From positions 1-64,000 of the forward strand of contig NZ_MVDI01000007.1 of assembly GCF_002939305.1 (NCBI RefSeq): a stretch of 64,000 nucleotides of DNA, in the 5' to 3' direction. Shown here in pieces: positions 26,513-35,727 of the stretch. The stretch is from Chroococcidiopsis sp. TS-821. GTDB taxonomy: Bacteria; Cyanobacteriota; Cyanobacteriia; Cyanobacteriales; Chroococcidiopsidaceae. A program made the position numbers and the translations under genes. How positions within the stretch are numbered: the first letter of the stretch is position 1; every line of letters begins with the position of its first letter. Below the pieces are notes generated by a model. That model was given only the letters and a program-made list of their open reading frames with translations. It did no database searches and had not been told where the DNA came from.

Positions 26513-29050
26513 TCAGTGATTTTGTTGACGCTGGTACAGCGACCAGTACAATCCTTTTTTCTGCATTAACTCGGCGTGCGTTCCCTGTTCCATCAATACA
26601 CCTTTTTCTAGAACCAAAATCAAATCTGCTTTTTTGAGTGGTTCAAAGCGGTGGGCAATCATAAAAACAGTACGGTTTTTGGCAATATCTTGGATATTTT
26701 GTAAAACTTGCTGTTCTGTTTCACTGTCTAAGGCAGTTGTTGCTTCATCTAAGATGAGAATGGGAGCGCGTGATAAAAACATTCGTGCTAACGCAATTCT
26801 TTGCCGTTGACCTCCTGATAATCCGGTACCGCGTTCGCCAATGGGAGTTTCGTACCCTTGTGGTAATTCACTGACAAAATCATGGGCGGATGCCATCCGC
26901 GCTGCTTTGACAACCTCCTCCGCAGTAATATCAGGATTACCTAAAGTAATATTTTCTAGAATCGAGCCATTGAATAAAAAGTCTTCTTGAAGAACGACAC
27001 TAATTTGTTGACGTAATGAGGCAATATCAGCACTTTTAATATCAAAGCCATCGATGAGAATGCGACCAGACTCTGGGAGATAAAGGCGTTGTAACAGCTT
27101 AGAAAGCGTGCTTTTGCCCGAACCACTACGCCCGACAATCCCAACAAACATTCCGGGCTGGACATTAAACGAGATCCCGCGCAAAATAGGTTCTTGGTTA
27201 GGGCGGTAACGGAAAAATACTTGGTCAAAAGTGACTTGTCCTTGCAACGCTGGTAGAACCAAGCCAGAACCAGGTTCAGCTTCGGGTGCAACGTTCAAGA
27301 CGTCTCCAAGGCGATCTACCGAAAGAAAAACCTGCTGTAAGTTTTGCCACAGCTGTACCAAGCGCAATAGTGGACCTGTAACCCTAGCAGATAGCATTTG
27401 AAATGCGACCAATTGACCGACTGTCAGCTGCTGATCGATCGCTAATCTTGCTCCAAACCAAAGAATGAGTAAGTAGGACAAACTTGTCAAAAAAGTACCA
27501 ATATTACTCGTAATTTTGGAAGCTGTCGATGCTTTAAAATTAGTGCGGATATAACGGGCAAAAAGTCCTTCCCAGCGTTCGCGCGAGGTACGTTCTGCGC
27601 CGTGCGCTTTTACCGAATGAATTCCTGTAATCGTTTCGACTAAAAACGATTGGCTATCAGCACTTTGATTAAAAGCTTCATCAAGCCAGTTGCGCAGAAT
27701 AGGAGTAGATGCCAGAATCAACAGCGCAAATAGCGGAATGACAGCAAGCGCTACCCAGGTGAGTGGGATACTGTAGTAAAACATCAGCGCTAAATACATC
27801 ACCACAAATAAGCTATCGAGAACCACGGTTAAAGTCGTCCCCGTAAGAAACTCGCGGATATTTTGTAATTCCTGAACGCGTGCGGCTGTATCTCCAACGC
27901 GTCGCGACTCAAAATAAGCTAGCGGTAAGCGCATCAAATGACGAAATACTTGCGCTGATAAACTTAAATCGAGTCGGCGGGCAGTATGCGTAAAAATAAA
28001 TATTCTGAGAATACCGAGAATTGCCTCAAATAGCGCGATCGCCAATAGCGCGATCGCCATTACATCTAGAGTAGAAAGGCTTTCTTGCACTAAAACTTTA
28101 TCGATGATCACCTGGGTAATGACAGGTGTCGCTAAGCCAAATAGTTGTAACGTAAACGAAGCTAAGAGAACTTCCCCTAGTAGCCTGCGATAACGCCATA
28201 CTGCTGGCAAAAACCAACTGAGATTGAACTTATCGCGTTTTTGAATCAGTTCTATCTGCCAAAGTTGCCCATTCCATGCTGTCTCCACAATGCTGCGCGG
28301 AATACTTTCGCAGGTTTGACTCGGATTAAGCGGATTCGCAATTATCAAGCGATCGCCTTTAACGCCGTACACAACAACCCATGACTCTTGTTGCCAATGT
28401 AGCAAAGCTGGAAATGATAGCTGCCGTAAGTCACTCCAACTGACTTGGATTTTTTGTAATTGCAAACCAACTTTTTCTGCGGCTTCCACAATATATTTAG
28501 GGCTTTGTCCGCGTGTTTGCCGTTGTACCCACTCTAGCTGCGCCGGATGTTGCAGGTGTTGTGTCACCATTGTCAAACACGCCGCTGCTGTATTCAAACT
28601 GGCTACAAAGGGATAACCCAGTATTGGCTGCGGTTGCGGTTCTTGCTGGGGTTGATAGCGCGATCGCACTGCTGCCCAAAACTGCTTTACTTGAGGCGAT
28701 GCAACTGTTGTCCAAAAATCTGCCTTCCAGTGTAAAACAACGACCTCTCGACTTGATACTCTGGCTTTCCACCTTCCTGAAAGTTCTAACAAATCGCCTA
28801 GCCAATCTCCTTGCTGCAATATAATTGATTCTCCGTGCTCTGGTACTAGGCGCACCTTGCCAGCTAAAATCAAAATTTGGCTTCCAGAACCTTGAATTCG
28901 CTCTTCACCGTCAGTAGACCAAATAATTTCACCGACGACATAGCTGCGCGTTTCAGCTTGATGTTGGAATTGAACTTGTTCTTCAGAAGTTAAACACGAT
29001 AAGGGCACTTTATCCCACATCAAGTTTTGAATTTCATCTGTTGTAATCAT
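26513..29050 (-). CDS. Type I secretion ABC transporter with cyclic-nucleotide-binding-like and C39-like domains
   Basis: 845 residues from the ATG at 29048-29050, behind GAGG. Residues ~20-140 resemble a cNMP-binding fold (ILAGKVRLVPEHGESIILQQ; GDWLGDLLELSG). Residues ~150-275 are a C39-like domain in which the catalytic Cys position is Thr (SLNTAAACLTMV) and the His strand reads SWVVVYGV, so it should bind but not cleave substrates. A six-helix exporter domain follows. The ATPase domain has Walker A GRSGSGKST, signature LSGGQRQRIAL, Walker B ILILDEATTALD and the IAHR switch. This architecture fits HlyB/HetC-like exporters of unprocessed proteins. No HlyD adaptor or TolC gene is nearby. Confidence 0.9.
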   Translation of the reverse strand: MITTDEIQNLMWDKVPLSCLTSEEQVQFQHQAETRSYVVGEIIWSTDGEERIQGSGSQILILAGKVRLVPEHGESIILQQGDWLGDLLELSGRWKARVSSREVVVLHWKADFWTTVASPQVKQFWAAVRSRYQPQQEPQPQPILGYPFVASLNTAAACLTMVTQHLQHPAQLEWVQRQTRGQSPKYIVEAAEKVGLQLQKIQVSWSDLRQLSFPALLHWQQESWVVVYGVKGDRLIIANPLNPSQTCESIPRSIVETAWNGQLWQIELIQKRDKFNLSWFLPAVWRYRRLLGEVLLASFTLQLFGLATPVITQVIIDKVLVQESLSTLDVMAIALLAIALFEAILGILRIFIFTHTARRLDLSLSAQVFRHLMRLPLAYFESRRVGDTAARVQELQNIREFLTGTTLTVVLDSLFVVMYLALMFYYSIPLTWVALAVIPLFALLILASTPILRNWLDEAFNQSADSQSFLVETITGIHSVKAHGAERTSRERWEGLFARYIRTNFKASTASKITSNIGTFLTSLSYLLILWFGARLAIDQQLTVGQLVAFQMLSARVTGPLLRLVQLWQNLQQVFLSVDRLGDVLNVAPEAEPGSGLVLPALQGQVTFDQVFFRYRPNQEPILRGISFNVQPGMFVGIVGRSGSGKSTLSKLLQRLYLPESGRILIDGFDIKSADIASLRQQISVVLQEDFLFNGSILENITLGNPDITAEEVVKAARMASAHDFVSELPQGYETPIGERGTGLSGGQRQRIALARMFLSRAPILILDEATTALDSETEQQVLQNIQDIAKNRTVFMIAHRFEPLKKADLILVLEKGVLMEQGTHAELMQKKGLYWSLYQRQQNH

Positions 29051-29318
29051 ATAAACCTCACGGAAGCTGAAACCTGCGATCGCAGTCAAGGAAAGTCACC
29101 TAAAATACAATTGACTGTAGCAAACTTGAAAAGTTTTTAGAGCTACTCAATATTTCCAGTTTTGCCAGTAGTTAAGTGCGTTGCAACTAGGGCTACAAAA
29201 CTTATTTTTTGAAATTCTTCCATTGAGTTCCGCATTATCCTTTAGAGATTAGTCACCCTAACAAAATTTATTCAGTTTCAAGCTGTTAAGTATGCTATAA
29301 TAACCTGATATCTGCCCT

Positions 29319-30077
29319 TTATGAATTAACTTGCAGCTTAATATTTAGCTTTTGCATTTTCTCACCAAGCCATTGTTCAAAAAGCTGATTTTCTAATTCT
29401 TGTTTTACCGCTCCCTCCAAGCTAGCAGGAATAAATTGTTCCACGCGAAATAAACAATACCATCCATCAATTTCTATAGGACCTACGACTTCGCCAGGAT
29501 TGACCAACTCAATTAAAGCCCGCAGTGCGTCAGGTAGTTGACCGCGACTAATTGGTCCCATCATTCCATTGACAATGCGATCGTCTGTTACCGAATATTC
29601 TTGAGCTAGTTGCTCAAATCTAGCCCCTTCCAAAATCTGGCTTTTCAGTTCTTCTGCTAATTCCTGTTCCTTCACCACAATCCGAGAAAGCACTACGCGA
29701 TCTAGAAAAATCTTCTGCTCGATAAAGTACTCTTGAATTCGCGGTTCAGTAATAATATTTCTCAGTTTTTCTAGTTTGAAGTTAAAAACTACTTGTTGAT
29801 GAAAAGTTGGATAGTCCAAACCATTATTTATTAACCACTCTTGAAAGATATTTGGATCGGTAAGTTGCTGTTGCAAGCGAAAATCAATGATGGCTTGCTC
29901 AATGACTCCAGGATTGATTTCAAGATCTTCGCGCGTATTTAATTCTGTTTCCAAAATTCTTTGTCGGAGGATTTCTAAGATAAAAGGTTGGAGCTTGCCA
30001 GATGTTTGTAGATATTTCAGAGCTTGAGAAAGAGTAATTGGTTGGTCGTCAACTATTAAAAATGATGTAGATTCCAT
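29319..30077 (-). CDS. Parvulin-type peptidylprolyl isomerase (SurA/PpiC-like)
   Basis: 252 residues from ATG 30077. The N-terminal half is a SurA-like helical chaperone region (PFILEILRQRILETELNTRE; DYPTFHQQVVFNFKLEKLR). The C-terminal half is a rotamase PpiC domain (VVLSRIVVKEQELAEELKSQ; FEQLAQEYSVTDDR; MMGPISRGQLPDALRALI; GPIEIDGWYCLFRVEQF). It has no signal peptide, so it should act in the cytoplasm. It lies 268 bp upstream of the secretion ABC gene on the same strand. Such isomerases often accompany cyanobacterial peptidase-domain ABC transporters, so a role in presenting substrates for export is a reasonable inference. Confidence 0.88.
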   Translation of the reverse strand: MESTSFLIVDDQPITLSQALKYLQTSGKLQPFILEILRQRILETELNTREDLEINPGVIEQAIIDFRLQQQLTDPNIFQEWLINNGLDYPTFHQQVVFNFKLEKLRNIITEPRIQEYFIEQKIFLDRVVLSRIVVKEQELAEELKSQILEGARFEQLAQEYSVTDDRIVNGMMGPISRGQLPDALRALIELVNPGEVVGPIEIDGWYCLFRVEQFIPASLEGAVKQELENQLFEQWLGEKMQKLNIKLQVNS

Positions 30078-30817
30078 GTTTTGCTTACAATGAACAGTAT
30101 TTAAATAGCTTCTATTTGAGGCTGAAGTCTTGCCCTTGTCAAAATGTAAGAAGTAGTAAATCAGTTACTTATGGTTGTATTAATCTAGTTTCTCATATAA
30201 CATAGCTACTGCTAATCAGATTAAGCTTAGTAATAAAATCAATAGACCGAAATCTTTTCATTTTGTTGCTATTTACTTTGTGTTTCTATAATTTCTTGCA
30301 CGTCAATATATCCTGTTGTCACAATATATAGTTGATTTAGTCTAGCTTGAGCCTGATACTTCTCCAATAACCTAAGCAGCGAACACATGAGCTTCACAAG
30401 TAGTCACGTATTTACAACGATCGTACAGCGGCATGGAATTATCGAATCCAACAGAATCATTCAGACATAACTAAAAGTTGACAGGTAACAAAGCATATAT
30501 ACGTATATTAAAGTATATTTTATAACTCGATATTCGCTGTGGCGAGTACTATACAGATTTTTGATGAAAATACTGAGTTCCATGAAGTAGGTTACTAAAA
30601 AAACACAGTTACATAATTGCTAGGTGCGGTAGAGACTAGGTAAAAGAATAATTGTTCTTAAATTTCACCTGTGAATTCTGACACTAGAAACATAAAATAG
30701 CAAAATAGTTTTTTTACAAATTTTGATGATAGATGCTTAATATTTACTTGATGATTCTCATTTTTATGTATAAGCAAAACTCATGGTATATCCCACATAA
30801 CTTAAGAATAAGATAAT
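30078..30817. other. 740-bp AT-rich intergenic region
   Basis: No convincing gene, RNA or repeat is visible. The longest ATG ORFs are under 30 codons. The part next to 30077 should hold the promoter of the prolyl isomerase gene, and the far end holds the 3' flank of the GT39 gene. The composition is markedly more AT-rich than the flanking coding DNA. Confidence 0.5.
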
Positions 30818-32620
30818 TTATAAACAATGGTAAAGTCGATATTTATAACCGTTCATTTTCGGTCTAGCTTCAGAGTCGATTGAGCAACCTTTTAGTTTTG
30901 GTTCTATAGTAGGAAAAAAATTAACTACCCATAAAGTTAGAGGCTTTGGTAATTGTAATATAGTTTTTTCCAAAACTTTAATAGATGAAGGATTTTGTTC
31001 TAGGCAAGCTAGAAGAAATAAAGGAGAATTAGTAGCAGAAAATTGATAAGAATAATAATTTTTGAACTCTAACGCCAACCCCATCATTTCACCGATTTGC
31101 TCGTGAGTAAAGTGAGTTGTCGCAATGAGAGTAGAATTTTGCGAGTCTTTATTTATAATAGGAATTAATAGATCGGGGCGATCGGGTTTTTGATAAGCAA
31201 AGTTGTAAATAACTGTAAGACTTCCTAACAATCCTGCGAAAAGTAGCAAAATAACTATTTTTTTGCCTTTTAATTTTGGCGAATACACGAACAGTATTTG
31301 GCGAATTCTTACTGATAATGAATAATTTAAAACTTTATTAGAATCCCAATAAATAGAGATTGCTGCTGCCAATAAAACTAGAACAACAGGAAAGTAAAAG
31401 AATTGATATCTTGCGGCAATAGTTAAATCGGCATCAAAGATAAAAGAAATAATATAAACAAGTGCGATCGCGGCTAAAAGAAATTGCAGTAAAGCTAGAC
31501 ATGCCCATCGAGTTGGAGGATAGCTAATTTGCACTTGAATACCTTGTATAATAGCTGGAAGCAGCCAGATAAAAAATCCGAATAATAACGCACCAAAGAA
31601 AAGTATTATAAATATATTGACACCCTCAATAGGCAGCAAGGCGAACATTGTAATTATCCAAGCTAGAAGTTGAAGAATACTTTCTAGAAGATTGAAGGAA
31701 TTATCGTCAAAAATCCATTGAGTTGTTTGTTTATTTGGGATACTTTGCCATACTGGAAGCCAAACAAAACTAGCAATCAAAGTACCAATGACTACGGCAA
31801 ATAGACGGTACCAATGTGCAAAAGAAAAGTTTTGAAGGTGATTTTTAGATTTAATCCAATTATAAAAATCTGCAAGCCAAAAGCTCAGAAGCACTAGCGT
31901 TATTGCACAGATGAATAAGAAAAAGAAGTAGTGAACTGCAATACCCAAAGCGTTAATAAATACCCAAAGTAATGCTACCCAGCCTGCCAAACATTCGCGG
32001 CGCTGAAGATGACGAATAGCTAAGATGAAACAATACAAAGATGCAATAACAAGTAGAATAGCTAAAGTATAATGACGGGCTTCTTGCGCTTGATAAATTC
32101 CGTACGGCGAAACTGCCATCAGCGCAGCCGCAATTTGTCCGACAATTAACGAACGAAAAGCTAAATAACCTAAACCAAACATTGCTGGAATCGCCGCAAC
32201 TCCGAAAAAGACACTCAGCGATCGCGCTACCCAAAATAAAGCGAATTCATCACTGGGAGAAAATAATTTCATCCACAGGTGCGTTAAAACAAAATAGACT
32301 GGTGGATGCGTGCTTTCAATCATTAAATGCTGAATGACATGACTAACTTCAGCATTCGGATTAAATTGTAGCGGTTGTAAGAGAGTGTCTAAAGCGATCG
32401 CTTGGTTGAGGGGAACAGTACGAAAACTATTTCCTAGGCTAAACACCGCAGTAGCAAATTCATCGTTCCAGGGGGGTTTTGTTGCTAAATTGGTCAACCG
32501 CAAAACACTGCCAATGATTACCCATCCCACTAAAAGAAATACTTGCAACTGAATGGGAGAAGCTTGAAAAAGCCGTTGATATAAATTAATATCCTGAGGC
32601 TGGCGAGATTGTGGTTTCAT
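30818..32620 (-). CDS. GT39-type membrane glycosyltransferase
   Basis: 600 residues from the ATG at 32618-32620 (a TTG three codons upstream is also in frame). It is a polytopic membrane protein with roughly ten hydrophobic helices. The first extracytoplasmic loop carries the acidic motif PPWNDEFATAVFSLG, and a later loop reads STHPPVYFVLTHLWMKLF; both are typical of the ArnT/PMT (GT-C) fold. These enzymes transfer sugars from polyprenyl-phosphate donors to lipids or proteins at the outer face of the membrane. Donor and acceptor are unknown. The C-terminal ~120 residues form a soluble domain. Confidence 0.85.
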   Translation of the reverse strand: MKPQSRQPQDINLYQRLFQASPIQLQVFLLVGWVIIGSVLRLTNLATKPPWNDEFATAVFSLGNSFRTVPLNQAIALDTLLQPLQFNPNAEVSHVIQHLMIESTHPPVYFVLTHLWMKLFSPSDEFALFWVARSLSVFFGVAAIPAMFGLGYLAFRSLIVGQIAAALMAVSPYGIYQAQEARHYTLAILLVIASLYCFILAIRHLQRRECLAGWVALLWVFINALGIAVHYFFFLFICAITLVLLSFWLADFYNWIKSKNHLQNFSFAHWYRLFAVVIGTLIASFVWLPVWQSIPNKQTTQWIFDDNSFNLLESILQLLAWIITMFALLPIEGVNIFIILFFGALLFGFFIWLLPAIIQGIQVQISYPPTRWACLALLQFLLAAIALVYIISFIFDADLTIAARYQFFYFPVVLVLLAAAISIYWDSNKVLNYSLSVRIRQILFVYSPKLKGKKIVILLLFAGLLGSLTVIYNFAYQKPDRPDLLIPIINKDSQNSTLIATTHFTHEQIGEMMGLALEFKNYYSYQFSATNSPLFLLACLEQNPSSIKVLEKTILQLPKPLTLWVVNFFPTIEPKLKGCSIDSEARPKMNGYKYRLYHCL

Positions 32621-32953
32621 CAAATTCAACTATTGCAGTAAGAGCAAGCCGAAAATTTTGATTTTTGGTCTTGTTAGCAAAGTTTTCTCACCATTGTTGC
32701 TTATTATTGCAGTATATTATGGTATGAAGTCTCAAGTGAAATGCTAAACGCGTGACAGAATGTAGTTTACCGGCTTAATAGCTAGCTTTGACAAAAACAT
32801 TAAGATATGATACTGCCATATACGTGTTTTTAGCATTACAATTTTGAAAATTACCGCGATTTCTAGTGTGCTTTTATTTTTGAGCGTTTGATGCTAGGTG
32901 TCGGCGATTGCAGACTATACAGTCCAGGTTATCTTTTTAGCTTCTGCTATAAT
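32621..32953. other. Intergenic region upstream of the GT39 gene
   Basis: These 333 bp hold no supported gene. The short plus-strand ORF at 32888-33088 mostly overlaps the 3' part of the next gene in antisense and has no coherent composition. The region is AT-rich and probably contains the promoter of the glycosyltransferase gene. Confidence 0.45.
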
Positions 32954-33400
32954 TTAAAGTCCCTTGTTTGGTTCGTAGTGACGACATCTTTGACACGGAC
33001 CTTCCGGATTGACAGCGCAGCGAATATAGCGAGATCTTGCATTAAATTTGCAACTAATATCACCAATGAGATATCCAACTCCTTCTAAGTAATAGCTGTC
33101 TAGAGGTGAAGAAACTGGGTAGCGCCTAGCCCTCATTCTGTTTGTCACTGTCATTGCCCGTCTCAACTGAGCTTGCACTCTTTTTTGAGTACGGCGCACG
33201 ATCCATACTGAAAGTAAAGGCGGGATGAAACCTACAGCAATAATCCAGAGTAGCGCTAACACTGTATACCTCAAAAGGCTTCTAAGCTCCGTGTCGTCGT
33301 TTCTTCTTGTATCTAGGATAGATAAATTTTGCTCAACAGTGGTTATAGAAGTTGAAGGGGTGCTTATGACATGTATCTTAACTTCCGACCTCTGACCCAT
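32954..33400 (-). CDS. DUF6464-like single-pass membrane protein with C-terminal Cys motif
   Basis: 148 residues. A transmembrane helix near residues 45-68 (VLALLWIIAVGFIPPLLSVW) is followed by a basic stretch (RRTQKRVQAQLRRAMTVTNR). The strongly conserved C-terminus reads LEGVGYLIGDISCKFNARSR, then YIRCAVNPEGPCQRCRHYEP. The four cysteines (C-x13-C-x7-C-x2-C) could bind a metal. I associate this C-terminus with a cyanobacterial family of unknown function (DUF6464, from memory). Start at ATG 33400. Confidence 0.8.
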   Translation of the reverse strand: MGQRSEVKIHVISTPSTSITTVEQNLSILDTRRNDDTELRSLLRYTVLALLWIIAVGFIPPLLSVWIVRRTQKRVQAQLRRAMTVTNRMRARRYPVSSPLDSYYLEGVGYLIGDISCKFNARSRYIRCAVNPEGPCQRCRHYEPNKGL

Positions 33401-33502
33401 ACTATAGTAACTTGTATCCTAGCGATCGCTATCTCATACAAGGTTGTTTGCATTACATAATTGCGAATAGAGTCTTTTAGCTTTGGTACAGAGCTTGTTT
33501 CG

Positions 33503-33970
33503 CTACGGTACTGTTGACACGAGTTTTCCACGCTTTTTGGCAAAGCTGCGTAATGAGTTTGCTAATTGTGTCGCTTCGCGTTCTGCACGAAATAAATCAA
33601 CTTGGCGAGTTGTGAGCACAAATGTACCAGCTTTGCGTTTAACACAAGGAACCGATGCTTGATGGTATTCGCAAGAACTTTTAATTTGATTTTTGTTAGC
33701 AAGGCGATCGCAATTCACTTCAGTGGCGATCGCTTTCAGTTCTAATATTGCATCTTCTAACTCTGCCGCTATTTGATTGATTCGTTGGGCTTGTGCGGCT
33801 AAGCGCTGCCATCCTGTTGCCCGTTGTGATATTTGTTCGTGTACTAGCTGCAGTTGTATAGGTTTGATAGCGTTGTTTTGCTGCGGTTGGCAGATTGGTA
33901 ATTGAGGCGATCGCTTACAGGGCGTGCTTTGCCTAAAAAGGTATTTGCGTCTTGCTCTAATTTTTCTCAT
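33503..33970 (-). CDS. Conserved hypothetical coiled-coil protein
   Basis: The frame opens at 34024, but the ATG at 33968-33970 (MRKIRARRKYLFRQS) gives a more natural basic N-terminus, and the 18 residues before it look like leader noise. The 155-residue product is basic. It has a helical middle (QISQRATGWQRLAAQAQRIN; QIAAELEDAILELKAIATEV), a Cys-containing link and a C-terminal helix. It contains HIP1 octamers. I do not recognise a family. Confidence 0.6.
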   Translation of the reverse strand: MRKIRARRKYLFRQSTPCKRSPQLPICQPQQNNAIKPIQLQLVHEQISQRATGWQRLAAQAQRINQIAAELEDAILELKAIATEVNCDRLANKNQIKSSCEYHQASVPCVKRKAGTFVLTTRQVDLFRAEREATQLANSLRSFAKKRGKLVSTVP

Positions 33971-34369
33971 GCTAGCTGAAGACAAGATTAGGTAAATTGC
34001 TGAGTCATTGCTATAGTAGTACAAATGAACTATTACGTCACGCTTAAAAGCTGAAATTTTCGAGATTTAGGCAGAAAAGACCTTAGGAGGTATAAACTTC
34101 ATCGACAGTTTGTAAATAGTGTAAATCTAGTCATAAAAATTCTTGCCATCACAATAACGCTGTCAAAGCTAGTTTCTACGTGTTTTAAACGAGTTTTAAG
34201 TTGTCCATTACGCACCCCTACTATGCGCGTCAATAGCACCAGTCAATACATCTTTAGTTGTAGGAATTTCCGATCGCCCTATAACAAACAAAAAACCTCT
34301 AGCTTTAATTGCATAAGGAAATGGACATCAAGGCGGTAAAGTACCATTCGAAATGGGGGTTGACATTAT
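33971..34369. other. Intergenic region without recognisable genes
   Basis: About 400 bp between the coiled-coil gene and the glutamine-synthetase-like gene, both on the minus strand. The short ORFs here have no protein-like composition. I see no strong hairpin or repeat. Confidence 0.45.
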
Positions 34370-35713
34370 CTAATATCGCTCTAATAAAAGCTTGACTTCT
34401 GTGGCTAAATCGAAATCTTGCATTGCTTCGCATTCAGCTTGACGTACGGCTAAAAATGCCTGCGCTAATTTTGGATTTAAGGAAGTAATGAGCGTGGTAT
34501 TTTGTTTGAGGTGGGCGATCGCTTCGCCCAAATTTTCTGGTAGTCGGTCAATACCGCGTTTTTGTCGTTCGGTTGGAGATAAATTTCCAGGATCGACATT
34601 AATTGCTTCTTGAAGAGTCAAATTACGGCGTACGCCATCAATTCCAGCCGCGATAACAGCACCCAAAGCTAAGTAAGGATTCGCCGCAGCATCCACAGTT
34701 TTGAGTTCAAAATGAGTCGGATATTTGTGTAATGGATCGCTAGGAACTCGAATGGCAGCTTCGCGGTTATCAATTCCCCAACAACGAAACGCGCCACTCC
34801 AACTGTGCGGACGTAGGCGACGATAAGAATTGGGACTAGGAGTTGCGATCGCCATCAGTGCTGGAAGATGGTATAAAATTCCTGCAATAAATGCTCTTGC
34901 CACAGGTGATAGACCGTCTGCATCATGGGGATCTGGAAGTAAATTTTTACCATCACGCCACAAGCTTAAATGTAGATGACAACCACTACCTGCAGCATCG
35001 GGAAAAATTTTAGGTAAGAATGAGGCTCTGAGGTTGTGTTGGCGGGCGATCGCGTGCACTGTCGCGCGAAAAGTAATTTGGCGATCGGCAGCAACTAGGG
35101 CTGGGCTATAGCGCATCGAAATTTCGTGCTGTCCAGGACCCGATTCAGGATAATATTGCTCAACAGGAATACCTTGCGCGATTAAAGCTTCCGCAATGTC
35201 ATCAATAACCTCGCGGTTGATATCCATTGCTAAAAGCGCGGCAAAAAGCGTTTTGTCTACGGGTACAATATCTGCGTGCTGTAATAAATAAAACTCATTT
35301 TCAAACGCGGCTTGAATTTCGATACCCTCACGAGCTGCACTAGCAATTCTTTGTTTCAGGAAATTACGCGGACACAATGTCCAGGGTTGTCCGCGGTCGA
35401 TCATATCTCCGATCGCTTGAGCATGACCGCGCGCATACGGTAAATGTGTCAAATTAGACCAATCTGGAACTAAACGAATTTCTCCTACAGGACCTAGCCC
35501 ACTTGCTGATATAACCGCATCATACATCGCAGGAACGCCTTGCTGCCCCGCAGAGATCCCGATACCGTGCTCGATGTAATGTGATAGGATATCTACGTGT
35601 AAAGCTTTGCTGCGAATAATGTTGGCATTGTCACACCAGAGAATCCGCACAAATCGGATACCATCAGCTGCAAGCGATGCGATAAAGTCGTGACTTAGGC
35701 TATTTATAGGCAT
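34370..35713 (-). CDS. Glutamine-synthetase family ligase (GlnT/gamma-glutamylamide synthetase-like)
   Basis: 447 residues. The N-terminal beta-grasp (IRFVRILWCDNANIIRSKAL) and the catalytic domain are complete. The glutamate/metal motif is ENEFYLL, the nucleotide/metal strand GPGQHEISMRYS, the metal His SGCHLHLSLW, then NSYRRLRPHSWSG, NREAAIRVPS and a C-terminal FELKTVDAAANPYLALG. The divergent last motif and length separate it from the GlnA and GlnN enzymes. Relatives join glutamate to amines or ethanolamine. The true acceptor is unknown. The 14-bp gap to the next gene upstream suggests co-transcription with the DnaJ-pentapeptide gene. Confidence 0.85.
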   Translation of the reverse strand: MPINSLSHDFIASLAADGIRFVRILWCDNANIIRSKALHVDILSHYIEHGIGISAGQQGVPAMYDAVISASGLGPVGEIRLVPDWSNLTHLPYARGHAQAIGDMIDRGQPWTLCPRNFLKQRIASAAREGIEIQAAFENEFYLLQHADIVPVDKTLFAALLAMDINREVIDDIAEALIAQGIPVEQYYPESGPGQHEISMRYSPALVAADRQITFRATVHAIARQHNLRASFLPKIFPDAAGSGCHLHLSLWRDGKNLLPDPHDADGLSPVARAFIAGILYHLPALMAIATPSPNSYRRLRPHSWSGAFRCWGIDNREAAIRVPSDPLHKYPTHFELKTVDAAANPYLALGAVIAAGIDGVRRNLTLQEAINVDPGNLSPTERQKRGIDRLPENLGEAIAHLKQNTTLITSLNPKLAQAFLAVRQAECEAMQDFDLATEVKLLLERY

Positions 35714-35727
35714 TTACTAATTACCCA

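Noticed and set aside
28029-28062. Direct repeat AATAGCGCGATCGCC inside the ABC transporter gene
   Set aside because: It encodes a simple Ala/Ile/Leu membrane helix and reflects HIP1 abundance, not a separate element.
28497-28824. Overlapping ~100-residue ORFs on both strands inside the ABC transporter gene
   Set aside because: They are shadows of the C39-like domain coding sequence.
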